A stretch of 64,000 bases of DNA from Colwellia sp. 75C3 (GTDB lineage Bacteria; Pseudomonadota; Gammaproteobacteria; Enterobacterales; Alteromonadaceae). Each line of letters opens with the position of its first letter. Position 1 is the first letter of the stretch. The position numbers and the translations under genes were made by a program. Location: positions 1 through 64,000 of the forward strand of contig NZ_PJAU01000060.1 in the NCBI RefSeq assembly GCF_002836255.1. The letters are read 5' to 3'. Positions 17,405 through 26,784 of this stretch are shown one piece after another. The notes below the pieces were generated by a model, which did not search any database, was not told where the DNA came from, and saw only the letters and a program-made list of their open reading frames with translations.

Positions 17405-18490
17405 TTGATGATGGATTATCGTGAGTCGACAGTGAGTTTAGGCATAACGGACAAATTAGTTTGCCCTTGTTGCGGTAATCAACAACATCGTGTCAATTCA
17501 GTGATTACTTATAGTTTTTATTTTTTTGAATATTTACCTATTTTTCCGGTAAAGCGTGATACCCGAGTACAATGTTTACAATGTCAAAATCTTGCAGAGG
17601 TTACTAATAACACCTCGGATCGAAAACGAATTTTTTCTGATTTCAGTTTGGCCTTTTTCAATAAGCTACGTTTGCTCAGTACTTTTACTGGCAGCATTAT
17701 AATCATCCTGCTACTGAGTTATTACTTTTCGGAAGAACAAGAAAAACACCGTCAGAGCCAAGTCTATATCGATGCACCTAAAGTTAACGATTTTTATTAT
17801 TTAGACTATCGAAACACTGCAGGAGATCGACGTCCACACCACAAATATCGTGTTGCTAAAATTGTAGATATTACCGGTGGTATTGTATCGCTTACTTACG
17901 GTAATTATTTTTACCCATTAAAGAATTCTCTGAGCGATGGTGTAAGTTTTGGACAAAGTACCAATGTTAGTTATTTCGAAAACCAACGGCAGAATTTTTC
18001 TTATGCGGAATTAGATAGCTTGTTTGAACAAGGTTTTATCTATCGAGTAGTGCGGCCAGAGTTTACTGCGATCGGTCGAAATAGAGCGGTTTATATGATT
18101 GATGGTAATGCTGTGACGAATGCTATCGTGTTGAAAGAAAAATGGCACTATATTCCCGGAAAGCGAGAAAATACCAAAGGCGTGGCTTTTCTTAAAGCAA
18201 GTTATATTGATGATAGGTTTGAGCAAGCGTTTGCATTATTGAAACAATCAGCAGCGTTAGGGTATGCACCTGGGCAAACCAACTTGGCTGAACTCTACTT
18301 AACTTTCACTGACCTTGAAGGAAGTCGTGATGTACAAAATGCAGCTCATTGGTTATTTCAAGCCGCTTTGCAAGGTTATCAGCCAGCAATCGAAAAATAT
18401 CGCGTGATCTGTCAGTTGGAAGAAGCCTGCGATATTGAAGATTTTTATCGAGCATTAAACGAAGCAGGCACTCACTATCGCATTGATTAA
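17405..18490 (+). CDS. Zinc-ribbon, membrane-anchored Sel1-repeat protein
   Basis: A 361-residue protein. A zinc ribbon sits at the N-terminus with Cys20/Cys23 (CPCCG) and Cys57/Cys60 (CLQC). One membrane span follows at about residues 88-108 (TGSIIIILLLSYYF). A beta-rich middle of unknown fold comes next, and then one to two Sel1-like repeats at about 270-340 (AFALLKQSAALGYAPGQTNLAELYL; AAHWLFQAALQGYQPAIEKY). The cytoplasmic ribbon and presumably extracytoplasmic repeats suggest a membrane-linked adaptor. No operon partner exists: it follows the TonB receptor by 178 bases and converges with the dihaem gene. The function is not known. Confidence 0.7.
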   Translation: MMMDYRESTVSLGITDKLVCPCCGNQQHRVNSVITYSFYFFEYLPIFPVKRDTRVQCLQCQNLAEVTNNTSDRKRIFSDFSLAFFNKLRLLSTFTGSIIIILLLSYYFSEEQEKHRQSQVYIDAPKVNDFYYLDYRNTAGDRRPHHKYRVAKIVDITGGIVSLTYGNYFYPLKNSLSDGVSFGQSTNVSYFENQRQNFSYAELDSLFEQGFIYRVVRPEFTAIGRNRAVYMIDGNAVTNAIVLKEKWHYIPGKRENTKGVAFLKASYIDDRFEQAFALLKQSAALGYAPGQTNLAELYLTFTDLEGSRDVQNAAHWLFQAALQGYQPAIEKYRVICQLEEACDIEDFYRALNEAGTHYRID

Positions 18491-18548
18491 ACGCTGAGTT
18501 TTATAACCCATAATAGTCGTAACGAAAGTGAGTAACATAATATGCTTG

Positions 18549-18569
18549 CTAGTAAAGCTTCTTTACTAG
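18549..18569. terminator. 9-bp hairpin between convergent genes
   Basis: CTAGTAAAG and CTTTACTAG are perfect complements with a three-base loop, between the stops of the Sel1 gene and the dihaem gene. No U-tract follows, so it may be a weak bidirectional terminator. Confidence 0.4.
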
Positions 18570-18599
18570 GGTGCTTATCAGGCGCTTTCCTTTTAGTGG

Positions 18600-18687
18600 T
18601 GTTACCACTTTTGTTCAATCGAGCGCCTTGCCCTAATTTATTTTTCCTATGCACAATAAGATCACAAACTTAATGGGATTGGTATTA
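18600..18687. repeat. Truncated copy of the ATACCAATTCC-ended MITE
   Basis: TCAATCGAGCGCCTTGCCCT, AATAAGATCACAAACTTAAT and GGGATTGGTAT match the right half of the full element at 37347-37505. The terminal bases run directly into the TAA stop codon of the dihaem gene at 18685-18687. Confidence 0.7.
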
Positions 18688-20448
18688 TTCACCTTCAACA
18701 ACAGCTGATTTTTTACTTACGCGATCAACTGGTGATGACATTTGTTTCTGCCAATCAAGACGTAAATCCCATTGATATCTGTGCTCTGCTGATAAAGGCT
18801 GAATATCTTCATCTATCGTTTCTAATACATTAGTGGCTTTGCTTAGCATTGCATCACGGCCAAATAAATAACTCTGCTCTTTCACAATAGTGAAATAGGC
18901 TTTATTTAACTGCAGCGCTCGTTTAGCCGATGGCATAATTAACTCATAAATATTGTTAACCGCTTGCACCTTCTCAACGTTAACAGTGCCATCTTCAGTA
19001 AACCAACGACTTAGCATTTCGGTGTTTTGACGAAACTCATCTCCACCACCGACACGTTCAAAATACGTTAAAAACTCACCTTTAGTTTCGCCTCTGTTTG
19101 GCGCGTCATGTTGACTTGCCAAGTTTTGGTAACCCCAACCTTTAACCCCGTCAACTTTTCGCGGAAAAGAGAACGTTTGGTCTAATGTACTGCCAATAGT
19201 TTTATGACAACCACTGCAAAAGGCGAGTTCTTGGTCGTACTGATGACGTAACTCACCTTGCTCATTTTCAATATAACCATTCACCGTCCAACCAAAACCT
19301 GTGTTAATACCTTTATCACCCAGTTGCTTAACTTGTGGCAGGTTTTCTGAGTTTTTCTCTTTTTGTTCTAAGTAGTATTCTGACGCTAAACTTTGTACTG
19401 TTTTAAAACGATGCTTTTTCATGTAACGCACTTCTTTCATACGAGGAGCATTATAAATTGTGCCGTCATCGTTAACACCAAGGTAACGTACTGTATGAAG
19501 AAATTCAGTATCTTGCGGATAAAGCGTATGGGCTAATTTGATATTACGGGCATCACCTACGTAATTATTTTGTCTGTTGATACTATCAATACGGTTAGCC
19601 AAAACATTATCAGCATTTAAATCTATGCCGATATTTTTTTCAGAAATAGGTGGTAATGTCGTGTGTTGTGTTTCTTTCATTGCCATTTCTACTAAGGCTA
19701 AGTTGGCAAAATATACATCTTGAGAATACTGCCCGTTGTGCTCTCTAAAGGCCTTAGGTAATCGAATCATCGCATCGGAAGTAGAGCCGTTGGTTGGCCA
19801 GAAAGTACTTGGAAATGGTTTGTAATTAAAGGCGACCCAATGGCTACCGTCTTTTGCTAACCCTTGTTTGTTAAACGCTCGCTCTGGGTAGGCGAGATCT
19901 TTAATGGGGGTGTATTCACCACGCCATTTTTTATCTCCTTGCTGGTTTACGATAAAATCTGTGTAATTATCTTGTTTGACCCAATGTTGTATTTGTTCGT
20001 CAGAAATATTCTTTATTAGTGGCCTTCTATCGACAAATAAGTTTTTCCAATGATTTGTTACGCCCAAGTCTGAAAATTGATATTCACCTTGCAGCGAACC
20101 ATCATTCATCTTATTAGTACGATCTTTGTCATCAGTATTGGTTTGGTGACAGGCATAACACGGGTTATTAACGCCATCGGTTTTTGTGTAACATTGCGGC
20201 GGAATAACGGTTTCATGGTTATATACTTCACCATGTTCAATGTAAGCCATCGCAGGAATATCATGACCCTCTTGATAAGGAAATTGTTTCGCTGTTGGCT
20301 CGTCAAGGTTTACTATTTCATGTTGAGATATATTTTTTGAGATAGAACTGTCGTCGTTACAGGCGGTAATAACTAAGGTTAACGCTATCACCGATATTGA
20401 AGATAAAGCGCTTTTGTATGTATTTTGTGAGTTTAGTAAAGTCATCAT
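18685..20448 (-). CDS. Dihaem c-type cytochrome lipoprotein of unknown role
   Basis: A 587-residue exported protein with lipobox VITAC (Cys 30). Two haem-binding motifs are visible: CYACH at residues 97-101 and CSGCH near residue 412. Further residues such as HDIPAMAYIEHGEVYNH and AHTLYPQDTEFLHTVRYLG show no known catalytic domain. The large spacing between haems implies two haem-containing lobes. It lies downstream of the PhoX-like gene on the same strand but is separated from it by a strong terminator, so joint control is uncertain. It may be a periplasmic electron-transfer or oxidoreductase protein. The second ATG (one codon in) is an equally good start. Confidence 0.75.
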   Translation of the reverse strand: MMTLLNSQNTYKSALSSISVIALTLVITACNDDSSISKNISQHEIVNLDEPTAKQFPYQEGHDIPAMAYIEHGEVYNHETVIPPQCYTKTDGVNNPCYACHQTNTDDKDRTNKMNDGSLQGEYQFSDLGVTNHWKNLFVDRRPLIKNISDEQIQHWVKQDNYTDFIVNQQGDKKWRGEYTPIKDLAYPERAFNKQGLAKDGSHWVAFNYKPFPSTFWPTNGSTSDAMIRLPKAFREHNGQYSQDVYFANLALVEMAMKETQHTTLPPISEKNIGIDLNADNVLANRIDSINRQNNYVGDARNIKLAHTLYPQDTEFLHTVRYLGVNDDGTIYNAPRMKEVRYMKKHRFKTVQSLASEYYLEQKEKNSENLPQVKQLGDKGINTGFGWTVNGYIENEQGELRHQYDQELAFCSGCHKTIGSTLDQTFSFPRKVDGVKGWGYQNLASQHDAPNRGETKGEFLTYFERVGGGDEFRQNTEMLSRWFTEDGTVNVEKVQAVNNIYELIMPSAKRALQLNKAYFTIVKEQSYLFGRDAMLSKATNVLETIDEDIQPLSAEHRYQWDLRLDWQKQMSSPVDRVSKKSAVVEGE

Positions 20449-20512
20449 GAGTTAGTCTTGAAGTCGTTATTTTTAGTTTTAAAGGCTGGCTTTAAAGGCA
20501 AGGCCCTGAAAC

Positions 20513-20556
20513 AAAAAAAGTAACCGAGACAAGATCTTGCTTCGATTACTTTTTTG
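20513..20556 (-). terminator. Strong bidirectional terminator after the PhoX-like gene
   Basis: AAAAAAGTAA pairs with TTACTTTTTT and the stem continues inward through CGA/TCG to a CAAGATCTTG palindrome. A- and T-runs flank both sides. It lies 28 bases after the stop at 20585. Confidence 0.8.
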
Positions 20557-20584
20557 TTAGTATAAGTTAAGTTTCAAGCCCCAA

Positions 20585-22429
20585 TTACTTAGATTTAGGG
20601 TCATACATCCATAACGTATTGTTTTCTTGGAAACCATCTTCACCAATAATGATGCGGCCATCTTTCATCACAATGACATTGTCTGGTTGAGATAGTTGAT
20701 TAACATCACAACGCTCAGCGCCAGTTAGGCTCGAACGGTAAGTGCCGCCCATAACCACCGGATCTATTCGGCTGATATTATAATTTTCTTCAAGTTTAGA
20801 GCGGTACACACCACCACAATCTTTAACACGTGCTGATAATTGAATATCACCTTCACCGTCAATCATGGTTTTATCGATATCAGCAATGCCGTAATACATG
20901 AAAGCTTGCATTACGTCTTCATCAGCAACGGCTTCTTCTTTGCCAACAGCTTCTAAAGCACGGTCATGATTGATACTAATGCCTTCAAGCTTGCGCCATT
21001 CAGCGGTAGCGCCTTTCATTTTAGCTGCTTGGCGTGATTCTAAAAATGCTGCACGGTCATCCATTGGTTGACCCGCAGTTACTGTGCTACCACCATTTTC
21101 AACACTCGGGTAAGTTGCATCGCCATTTGCCCAAGCTTGTACATCTTCAAGCGTCATGTAACTAGAGCGGCCAGTATCATAATCGTCTTCATCTATACCG
21201 TCATATTCAGCAATCCATGCTTCAATGGTGGTGTTATCACCTCTAGCCACTTCAACCCAAGTCACATCAAAGCCCGTTGTAGCGGGTTCTGAACTCGCTT
21301 TATCTTGCTTTAATTTAGCGCCATAAAGTATGCCTGAACTTAAATCTTCAGGTGTATCGGCAATAAATTTAAATAAAACACCACCGGTATCATCTTGTGA
21401 AGCATAAACTGTTTTTCTGTCAGGCATTACCGTGGAGTTTTCATGTTCATAACGACCAATAGTGTAATGTTTAACTACAACGGGCTCAGCACTTGTTGGA
21501 TCGGTTATTTCAGCGATGTAACCATAACGATAAGGGTTAGGGAAGTCTGGTGCAGTTAACGCTTCAATATTGTCAGTATTAGTATTTGAAGGATCATTCC
21601 AACTTGGTGATGTGGTTGAATCTACTGTGGTATTAACAATCCACTCTTCTGATGTTAGCGGTGTTCCCCACGGAGATACTGAACCAAAACAGTTTGCTGC
21701 AGTACCACCCACCTTGTCAAAATCAATCATCATTGCTTCTTTAACTGACCAGCTACCAAAGTCATCTTTTTCAATTTTCATGCGGCTCATGCCACCAGGG
21801 TAAGATTCCCAGTTAGTGAATAAGTAACCTTCACCCTCACCAGTAGTAATAAATCCATTAAAGTCTGGTGCATTATTCTCAATTATTTTTTCATCGGTAA
21901 CTATACCGTAATGAACACCGAGTCCTTTCGCTAAGCCTTTATCACCAAGGTCAGCAAAAATATCATTGGTTTGACCTAAAATTTGATATTCACCTAAGGC
22001 TGATACAACGGTTTGACGTTCAAAGTCACTTGTCGGTACGGGTGAACTCACCACATTTTTTGGCAGGTTATTAAAGTTTACACCGCGCAAAACGCCCACA
22101 GTGCCTTTATTAAAAGCTTTGTCATTTACTTTATCTGTTTCAACGTTAGCATCTGATGGGTGTTGTACATTGAAAAATAAATCACCTTCATCAGTTAAAA
22201 AGGCGCCAGTTACTTCAGCACCTGCAGGCACAGTCGCTAAACGTGTTAACACGGGTGTTGCTGGTACAACAATAATTGGCGCATCTGCGCCATCAGTCCC
22301 GTCAGTTCCATCAGCTCCAGGAATACCATCGTCACCATCACATGCGGTTAACGCAAGTAAAACAGACAGAGATAATAATGACAGTTTAGCTTTGTTATAC
22401 TTTTTAGTGTTACGTACTGTTGTTGACAT
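20585..22429 (-). CDS. PhoX-like alkaline phosphatase lipoprotein (DUF839)
   Basis: A 614-residue protein with lipobox ALTAC (Cys 30), followed by a short collagen-like linker (GIPGADGTDGTDGADAP) and the PhoX beta-propeller fold (PF05787). Family signatures are EGYLFTNWESYPGGMSRMKI, NCFGSVSPWGTPLTSEEW (PhoX NC.GG.TPWGT...EE), GRYEHENSTVMPDRKTVYAS and DTGGVLFKFIAD. PhoX enzymes use Ca and Fe and release phosphate from organic esters; here the enzyme is lipid-anchored rather than Tat-exported. A triple Pho box 87-119 bases upstream supports PhoB control under phosphate limitation. Some DUF839 proteins lack activity, so catalysis is inferred. Confidence 0.85.
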   Translation of the reverse strand: MSTTVRNTKKYNKAKLSLLSLSVLLALTACDGDDGIPGADGTDGTDGADAPIIVVPATPVLTRLATVPAGAEVTGAFLTDEGDLFFNVQHPSDANVETDKVNDKAFNKGTVGVLRGVNFNNLPKNVVSSPVPTSDFERQTVVSALGEYQILGQTNDIFADLGDKGLAKGLGVHYGIVTDEKIIENNAPDFNGFITTGEGEGYLFTNWESYPGGMSRMKIEKDDFGSWSVKEAMMIDFDKVGGTAANCFGSVSPWGTPLTSEEWIVNTTVDSTTSPSWNDPSNTNTDNIEALTAPDFPNPYRYGYIAEITDPTSAEPVVVKHYTIGRYEHENSTVMPDRKTVYASQDDTGGVLFKFIADTPEDLSSGILYGAKLKQDKASSEPATTGFDVTWVEVARGDNTTIEAWIAEYDGIDEDDYDTGRSSYMTLEDVQAWANGDATYPSVENGGSTVTAGQPMDDRAAFLESRQAAKMKGATAEWRKLEGISINHDRALEAVGKEEAVADEDVMQAFMYYGIADIDKTMIDGEGDIQLSARVKDCGGVYRSKLEENYNISRIDPVVMGGTYRSSLTGAERCDVNQLSQPDNVIVMKDGRIIIGEDGFQENNTLWMYDPKSK

Positions 22430-22515
22430 TGCTCTTCCTAATTATTTTGACATAAAATTTTTTGTATCATTGTTTAATAACAGTGGTACCAAATGGCAAA
22501 AAGAGTATGGAAGTG

Positions 22516-22548
22516 AATATTTACAGTCTTGTGACGAAGATGTGACAA
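22516..22548 (-). promoter_or_regulatory. Pho box (three 11-bp repeats) before the PhoX-like gene
   Basis: Read on the minus strand, TTGTCACATCT, TCGTCACAAGA and CTGTAAATATT follow head to tail with exact 11-base periodicity. This matches the PhoB consensus CTGTCATAAAT-type repeat. CATACT lies about 10 bases downstream as a plausible -10 element. Confidence 0.75.
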
Positions 22549-22649
22549 TTTAAAGTCGGGCTTGGGTATTATTTAAGGAAATGATAAAAAATCATCAATC
22601 AAATAATCCCCAAATGTATCAGGCAGATTGAGCTCAGATAAAATTCACT

Positions 22650-22860
22650 AGGAATAAGTGGGGTCAGGTACACTTTAAATGATTTATCTCGGTGGCGACG
22701 ACACCCAAAATAAAAAGGGGCTAAACGCACTGTAACTAAGCTAAGCCCTTGGAATCTCCAAGGCTGCAATATCTAACGTAACCCTAAATCCGATGTAACA
22801 TTCATTCATCGAACATATGTCATTAATACTTAACCCTTAAATTCATTTCAGCGTTTGTTA
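22650..22860. repeat. Dispersed repeat family A, copy 5
   Basis: Blocks in order: AAGTGGGGTCAGGTACACTT, GGTGGCGACGACACCC, AAAAGGGGCTAAACGC, a CCTTGGAATCTCCAAGG hairpin, and ATTCATTTCAGCGTTTGTT at the end. Confidence 0.75.
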
Positions 22861-23034
22861 AAGCTGACTTGCTCCTTGAATTCAGCTCCATTTTAGTGGC
22901 AATCATAACGGGAGGGGCAGTTCATAGCTGTTTCATTTATTAGGTTACCCATTTCATACTCATGATAATTGCACCAGCATAAGCTAATAAGGTACTTCCT
23001 GTACCGTCTGCATTGTCTAATAATCGGTATCCAT

Positions 23035-23065
23035 ACGGCGTTATTTATTAAATAAATAACGCCGT
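23035..23065. repeat. Perfect 14-bp inverted repeat
   Basis: ACGGCGTTATTTAT and ATAAATAACGCCGT pair exactly around a TAA loop. No U-tract follows on either strand and no gene ends nearby, so it is unlikely to be a routine terminator. Confidence 0.5.
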
Positions 23066-23594
23066 TGTTGCTTGTTATAACCAGTAGAAAGGAGCAACAA
23101 ATTAGTGAGGTTGATATTACTTCATTAGAGGGGTGTTTATTAAACGGAAGACGTAATAAACAATCTGTCATTAGTGCGAGTCATAAATATGAAGGAAATA
23201 GGTAAATTTTTATTGAAGTTAAGTTTTCGTTTTAGAACTTTTAATTTTTAATATTTATGTTGTTTAAGTAAATTAATATTGGAAGCATGATGCTGTTTAA
23301 GTACTTTTATTTTAGCATTTTTATGCTGCATAGCTCCTTTGATACTCGGGTGGCATTGTCCATTACTTAGTGAAAAAACGTTTGAAAATATTTGGGGTGG
23401 TTGAATAGTTATCTAAAAGTAATTATTCGTTAAGTGCTAACTGTTTGTTTTACCTACTTTAACTATTTACATGTATGTCGGTATACAATATATTGTACGC
23501 TGTTTTACGATGGAATTTAAAACAAATATATAAAAAATCATTTAAAACAATAAAAAAACAAATTAAAAACAATTGTTATTCAAGGAGATACAAC

Positions 23595-26438
23595 GTGAAA
23601 GGCTCAATGTTTAAAAGTAATTCTTATAAAAAATCTATCTTAGCCCTAAGTATTAGTTCAATACTGGCAATAACTTCTTCAGCTGTAATTGCAGCTGAAG
23701 AGACGCAACAAGTTGAAGAGGAAGTAGAGCGTATTTCTGTTACGGGCTCTCGTTTAACCCGTGCTTCATTTGAGGCCCCTAGCTCAACGGTTGTTGTTTC
23801 TGCAGCGGATATTAAACTCTCTGGTGCAGGTAACCTCAATGACATTTTGTCAACTATGCCTCAATTTGGCGATGGTTTCGATTCAACGTCTGGTAATTAC
23901 TCTTTTGGTAACTCAGGTATCAACGCGGTAGATTTACGTAACTTAGGTGCAAACAGAACGCTTGTCTTAATTAACGGTAAACGTCCTACGCCTATCGCTG
24001 ATGATGGCCAAATGTTGTATGCCGATATAGGCATGATTCCTTCTGAACTTGTTGAACGGGTAGAAATACTAACGGGTGGCGCATCTGCTGTTTATGGCTC
24101 TGATGCGGTAGCCGGTGTAGTGAACTTTATTATTAAAAAAGACTTTGAAGGCACCACTGTTCGTGCGCAAGTGGGTGGTACACAACATGGTGGTGGTGAA
24201 AACCACAGCATTACGCTAATTAACGGCTTCTCTTTTAATGACGAACGCGGTCACATTACGATGTCGGTTGATTATTTTAAAGACGCCGCAATAATGGCTA
24301 AGGATCGCCCAGGCTCACAAAACTCAATGCGTGCTGTTACTAACCCAGCAAATACTGGTCCAGACGATGGTATTTATGACAATATTAGCATGTCAGGTCT
24401 AACGTCCCCTTCTTTTGCTGCTGATACTAATATGTTTGGTTACTGGAATGCTGCAGAGGGTACGTCAGATTGGTATCAATATGAAAATGGCATTGCTACC
24501 CTTAGAACCCCTGCAAGTGCAGTTGCGGAAGGTTGGTTAGCAACAGATGGCAGTGGTTTCGACCAAAATAATTATGGTTCAATTGAAGATCCTTATGACA
24601 GATTAAATGCCTATGCTAATTTGAATTATGATTTTGATTCGGTAACTCTTTCAGCCGATGTTATGTATTCAAAAACACAAGCGACAAGTTCAATCGATCC
24701 TGCCTTCGTTGGTTCTTGGGAAAGTTGGTATAGCTTAAGCCAATTTGAAGGAAATGGTATAACAGTACCCGATGCAATACGCGATGTTATGTCACCTGAT
24801 GATGAGTGGTTCCAATTACCGAACACCTTTTATGAAGCTGGTACACGTGGACAAAAAAGTGACCGCGAATATATCTCTGCAAGCCTTACACTTTCAGGCT
24901 CTTTTGCAAATGATTGGACGTGGGATGCTTATGCCACAAGTGGCACTACTAAAGCTGAACTTTTAAGTATAAACAGTATGCGCATAGACAGATTTGATAA
25001 ATCTTCTTCTCTTCTAATAGGTGATTGTGTTGATGCGGGTAATTGCCCTGAATATAATCCTTTTGAACGCCCTTCGAAAGCCGTTACAGACTATATTTTA
25101 ACCGATCACCTATCTACTACAGATGTTGTTAATCATGCTTTTTCTGCCAACGTTGGTGGTGACTTATTTGAATTACCAGCAGGTGCTGTACAAATGAGTA
25201 CCGGTGTTGAAGTTCGTTATGAAAGTTTAAATTTTAAACCATCAGAGGTTTGGTCAACAGGTAAGCTAAGTTCAGACATGTCAGGTATGGATGCAAGTAG
25301 AACGATACAAGAAATTTACGCTGAATTTTTAGTACCTGCACTAAGTGATCTAGCTTTTGCTAAACAACTAGATATAGAAGCGGCTTATCGTAAAGCTAAC
25401 TACTCAACTGAGTCAGCCTCTTTTGATAGCGCAAAATTAGGTGTTAATTGGGCAGTAAATGATTCTATCCGTTTACGTACTACCTATTCAACAGCAGTTC
25501 GTGCGCCACAATTAACAGAAATGTTTGCTGGTGCTACTTCTGGTTTTACCGATATGACAGATCCTTGTGATCAATATGAAATCGATGCGGGTCCTGCTGA
25601 TGGTCGTCGTAAAGATAATTGTGCTGCCTTAGGCATAACAGAAGAGAATTGGAGCTCAAACGTTAGTGGCGCTAAAGGTAAAACAGCAAGTGGTGGTAAT
25701 GCTGATCTTAAAGAGGAAGAAGCTGAAACATTAACTGTTGGTTTAGTATTAACGCCTAGTTTCATTGACAATTTGACAATATCTTTTGATTATTATGATA
25801 TTAAAATTGAAGATATGATCGTTAGTCAAGGCGCGAGCACTATATTATCAAACTGTACGGATTTAGAGCCGGGCTCCATCGACAATACTTTCTGTGATAA
25901 AGTTCAGCGAGATGCTAACGGCAATATAAATGTTGTCAATGCCGTTAGCTTTAATGCCGATGCCGCACGTCGCCGTGGTGTAGATATCGCATCAATATAT
26001 ATGTACGAAAACTGGTCATTTAGCTTAAACGCATCGCGTCAACTAGAAACTTCTTATACTGAATTTAATGATATTGAAGGTACTTCAGTAACGGATGATC
26101 CTTTAGGTGAACTAGGTAATCCTAAATGGCAAGCTAATTTTAGCACTACTTATAACTTAGATGATTTAAGTGTTTCTTGGACAACTAAATTCAAGCAAGG
26201 TGGTAAAAGATGGTTAGATATATCCGATGAAGTTTATGATGATCAAAGCGTTGATGATTCAATTATCCATGACTTGAACGTAAGTTATGATATTTCTGAA
26301 GCCGCTAATGTGTATTTAGGTGTTAATAATGTAACAGATGAAGATGGTCTTGATCATTGGTTAACTAACTGGGGTACACGAATCGGCTGGGGAATTGTTG
26401 GCCGTAGTTATTACGCTGGTATGACTTACAACTTTTAA
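23595..26438 (+). CDS. Large TonB-dependent receptor
   Basis: The start is taken as GTG at 23595, since AAGGAG sits seven bases upstream; an ATG at 23607 is also possible. The frame upstream to 23475 is lysine-rich and lacks coding character. The 947-residue receptor has a signal peptide ending AVIAAEE, a TonB box-like VERISVTGSRL, a plug (LVLINGKRPTPIADDG; VERVEILTGGASAVYGSDAVAGVVNFI) and a long barrel ending MTYNF. This large-loop class is abundant in Alteromonadales and commonly imports oligosaccharides, peptides or siderophores. The substrate here cannot be told. It is divergent from the PhoX-like gene, but more than 1 kb apart. Confidence 0.9.
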   Translation: MKGSMFKSNSYKKSILALSISSILAITSSAVIAAEETQQVEEEVERISVTGSRLTRASFEAPSSTVVVSAADIKLSGAGNLNDILSTMPQFGDGFDSTSGNYSFGNSGINAVDLRNLGANRTLVLINGKRPTPIADDGQMLYADIGMIPSELVERVEILTGGASAVYGSDAVAGVVNFIIKKDFEGTTVRAQVGGTQHGGGENHSITLINGFSFNDERGHITMSVDYFKDAAIMAKDRPGSQNSMRAVTNPANTGPDDGIYDNISMSGLTSPSFAADTNMFGYWNAAEGTSDWYQYENGIATLRTPASAVAEGWLATDGSGFDQNNYGSIEDPYDRLNAYANLNYDFDSVTLSADVMYSKTQATSSIDPAFVGSWESWYSLSQFEGNGITVPDAIRDVMSPDDEWFQLPNTFYEAGTRGQKSDREYISASLTLSGSFANDWTWDAYATSGTTKAELLSINSMRIDRFDKSSSLLIGDCVDAGNCPEYNPFERPSKAVTDYILTDHLSTTDVVNHAFSANVGGDLFELPAGAVQMSTGVEVRYESLNFKPSEVWSTGKLSSDMSGMDASRTIQEIYAEFLVPALSDLAFAKQLDIEAAYRKANYSTESASFDSAKLGVNWAVNDSIRLRTTYSTAVRAPQLTEMFAGATSGFTDMTDPCDQYEIDAGPADGRRKDNCAALGITEENWSSNVSGAKGKTASGGNADLKEEEAETLTVGLVLTPSFIDNLTISFDYYDIKIEDMIVSQGASTILSNCTDLEPGSIDNTFCDKVQRDANGNINVVNAVSFNADAARRRGVDIASIYMYENWSFSLNASRQLETSYTEFNDIEGTSVTDDPLGELGNPKWQANFSTTYNLDDLSVSWTTKFKQGGKRWLDISDEVYDDQSVDDSIIHDLNVSYDISEAANVYLGVNNVTDEDGLDHWLTNWGTRIGWGIVGRSYYAGMTYNF

Positions 26439-26491
26439 TTGATACTTGTTAACTATTAATAATTAGTTATTAAGTATGTAAATAATTTTAA

Positions 26492-26530
26492 AAGCCGACT
26501 AAAGTTTACTTTAGTCGGCTTATTTATTTC
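26492..26530 (+). terminator. Terminator of the TonB receptor gene
   Basis: AAGCCGACTAAAG and CTTTAGTCGGCTT form a perfect 13-bp stem with a TTTA loop, followed by ATTTATTTC. It lies 53 bases after the stop. Confidence 0.8.
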
Positions 26531-26784
26531 TGGAGGAATTACTCAATTTTAAGGAGATAATACATTAACTTTACCCTCCCTAGCACAGCTACTCTAATTG
26601 AATTAATTTAACTCAGATAAATTTACTATATTGGTCAGTAGTCGCGATGAATGACTAACTAAAGTGACATTATTTTATTTTTCATGGAAAGGGATATTGA
26701 ATGGAAAACACTAGGGTGAATTCTATTGATAAATTGCGTCAATAGCAGTGCACCCTGAAGTATTTTAGTACTAAATTCTTTTAC
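26531..26784. other. Intergenic stretch, no gene seen
   Basis: Only a 14-codon frame at 26701-26745 with an upstream AAAGGG is visible. It is too short to support as a gene. Confidence 0.25.

Larger units (their letters stand above)
22549..23594. other. Long divergent intergenic region
   Basis: It holds family A repeat copy 5 (22650-22860), a 14-bp perfect hairpin at 23035-23065 and a long AT-rich leader before the TonB receptor. Frames at 22893-23171 and the 5' extension of the receptor ORF from 23475 do not look coding. Confidence 0.4.

Noticed and set aside
22101..22553. 150-codon frame opposite the PhoX-like gene
   Set aside because: A shadow frame antisense to the lipoprotein N-terminus; the repetitive Pro/Ser text mirrors the collagen-like linker.
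23475..23594. N-terminal extension of the second TonB receptor
   Set aside because: The extension is Lys/Asn-rich AT leader DNA. A GTG with AAGGAG at proper spacing and a signal peptide right after it mark the true start.
26701..26745. 14-codon frame with AAAGGG upstream
   Set aside because: Too short to support, and it contains no regulatory codon pattern.
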